From Paenibacillus alkaliterrae (GTDB lineage: Bacteria; Bacillota; Bacilli; Paenibacillales; Paenibacillaceae), in NCBI RefSeq assembly GCF_021532375.1, contig NZ_JAKGAP010000010.1, forward strand, positions 1 to 64,000: a stretch of 64,000 nucleotides of DNA, given 5' to 3'. How positions within the stretch are numbered: position 1 is the first letter of the stretch; every line of letters starts with the position of its first letter. Below the pieces are notes generated by a model. That model had not been told where the DNA came from and did not search any database. It saw only the letters and a list, made by a program, of their open reading frames with translations. Below, one piece after another: positions 62,684-64,000 of the stretch. A program made the position numbers and the translations under genes.

Positions 62684-64000
62684 TTATTTTTTGTTAGCCT
62701 TCACTAAAGCCTCTACTTCTTTTTGCGCTTGCTCAAGTGCCGCTTCCGGTATTTTTTGTCCTAGAAGAGCAGCATCCCCTGCGGGTTAAGCAAACTGCGG
62801 AAATCCGGTGCGAACTCCGGTATCGGGAAAATTTTTGTATCCTGCAAGTTTTTAACCGCTTCGCCGTAAACTAATTTACCTTTTTCATCCAATTCAGCAT
62901 TCATGGCAGCCTTCTCAGAAGCTTCAATATTCGCAACATTGTCGAAGTTTTTAATAGCCCAATATTCTTGCGCTTGCACATCGGTCATAAATTTCATGAA
63001 TTCCCACGATGCTTCAGGATTTTTGGCGCCGAACGGAATTTCAATGACAAAACCGCCGCCGGAGCTGTAGTGGCCTGTTCCCTCTTTGAATTCAGGAATC
63101 GGCGCGATGCCGAAGTTTACATCTTTACCATAGTCGCGCAGCTGCGTGTAGAAGGTTGCCGTCTGGTTGATCATAGCTACCTTGCCCGAAATAAACGGGT
63201 CCGCCTGCTTGCTGCCGAACTCAGCTTTAAACGCATTAACGGTGCTCTCGCCAAGACGATCGGTCCATTTATTAATCCATTTTAGCGCTTCCACTTTATT
63301 CGGCGTGTTGATCGTTACTTTGCCTTCTTTGTCAACGAAACCTATGCCGTTATCCGCGTTGGTCATCCAGCTGTCCCAGCCCCAGTTGCCCCAGCCGTTC
63401 GGGTAGAAGCCGACTCTTTCATAGCGATTTCCATTTTTCTTATCTAATTTAATCGCGAACTCTTCAAGCTCTGCCCAGGTTGTTGGAGGCGTCTCCGGAT
63501 CGAGTCCTGCTTCGGCGAATGCATCCTTGTTATAGAATAGGAATCTGGTGTCTGTATTGAATGGCAAGGCGTAAGCTTCGCCTTTAAACTCCACTGTATT
63601 CCACAATTCCTCGAAAAAACGGTCTTTAATGTTGTCTTGCGCCAAAAACTCGGTGAGATTGACGACTTGTTTGCTGTTTGCACGCTGCGCTACTGTATTA
63701 ATATCGTTGATAATGACATCCGGCGGGTTGCCTGCCGCGATCGCCGCTAAGTTCTTCGTCCAAACATCGCCCCAAGGCAGGAAGGTGTGCTTCACGACAA
63801 TGCGCTCCTGCGAGCTGTTAAAGTCGGCAATCATCTTCTCAATGATAGGACGACGCGTCTCCGATCCCCAGAACGTCCAGAAATCCAATTCGATTTTCTC
63901 CACAGACGCGGCTGGCGGATCGCTGGCTTCTGTATTTCCTTCTGTATTAGCCGGAGCGTTTGTTGCATGGTTGCCGTTCCCGCTATTTCCTCCCGCACAA
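62684..64000 (-). CDS. Sugar-binding lipoprotein, partial at the window edge and frameshifted near its C-terminus
   Basis: A family 1 solute-binding protein whose N-terminus runs off the right edge. The visible end includes a lipoprotein-like CAGGNSG start region followed by an Asn/Thr/Glu linker, then LDFWTFWGSETRRP, PWGDVWTKNLAAIAAGNPPDVI and PPTTWAELEEFAIKL. The frame stops at 62761 after LLNPQGMLLF. The adjacent frame continues GQKIPEAALEQAQKEVEALVK and stops at 62684, so the natural C-terminus has been lost by a single-base shift near 62755-62765. The last 24 residues form a terminal helix. Either the gene is slightly truncated or this is a sequencing error. Confidence 0.85.

Overview
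The window looks like chromosome from a spore-forming Firmicute of the Paenibacillaceae (Paenibacillus or Cohnella type). This is an inference from an alpha/beta small acid-soluble spore protein gene with a sigma-G-type promoter, many CUT1 sugar ABC transporters paired with AraC or YesM-type regulators, Bacillales-style ribosome binding sites, and a paeninodin-like lasso peptide cluster. No rRNA, tRNA, CRISPR array or intact mobile element was seen.

Layout. 1-4150: decayed DNA with a short tandem repeat, a broken ABC exporter gene, a broken GGDEF gene and a transposase remnant. 4153-10868: a sugar-acid or polyol operon read leftward (MalF/MalG-type transporter, YiaK-like reductase, YhcH/YiaL protein, zinc alcohol dehydrogenase) facing an AraC regulator. 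10952-11434: a small ParB-like orphan. 11654-23386: a second leftward sugar locus with an FAD oxidoreductase, an AraC-type response regulator and YesM kinase, an LplB/LplC-type transporter, a PhyH dioxygenase, a chimeric isomerase remnant and a Gfo/Idh/MocA dehydrogenase. 23503-27081: two AraC regulators, the spore protein, a second PhyH dioxygenase and an XRE regulator.

27188-34117 is a leftward lasso peptide cluster. It has a cyclase, exporter, split B2/B1 leader protease and recognition protein, HPr-kinase-like peptide kinase and nucleotidyltransferase. A 45-residue precursor gene (27188-27325) is last. The precursor has an Ala1...Asp9 ring sequence and a C-terminal YDS like paeninodin, so a C-terminally phosphorylated, possibly further decorated, lasso peptide is predicted.

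34143-52293 is a leftward Wzx/Wzy-type exopolysaccharide operon. In transcription order it holds a small unknown protein, Wzz-like and tyrosine-kinase proteins, an EAR-like antitermination RNA followed by a terminator-like hairpin, GalU, initiating sugar transferase, glycosyltransferases, Wzy, Wzx, a large GH50-like secreted hydrolase, acetyltransferase, pyruvyltransferase, ManC and UDP-glucose dehydrogenase. The lasso nucleotidyltransferase starts 25 nt after the UDP-glucose dehydrogenase stop, so the two clusters may share a transcript.

53285-64000 is a carbohydrate-use region: a broken Tat-exported pectate-lyase-like gene, a secreted GH5-type mannanase-like enzyme, an unannotated 37-residue gene with its own promoter and terminator, a DeoR regulator, two deletion-scarred GH38 alpha-mannosidase remnants, an MBL-fold remnant, a class II aldolase and a third CUT1 transporter whose binding protein runs off the right edge and has a frameshift near its C-terminus. 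Internal deletions and fusions of unrelated gene halves recur through the window and suggest ongoing gene decay.
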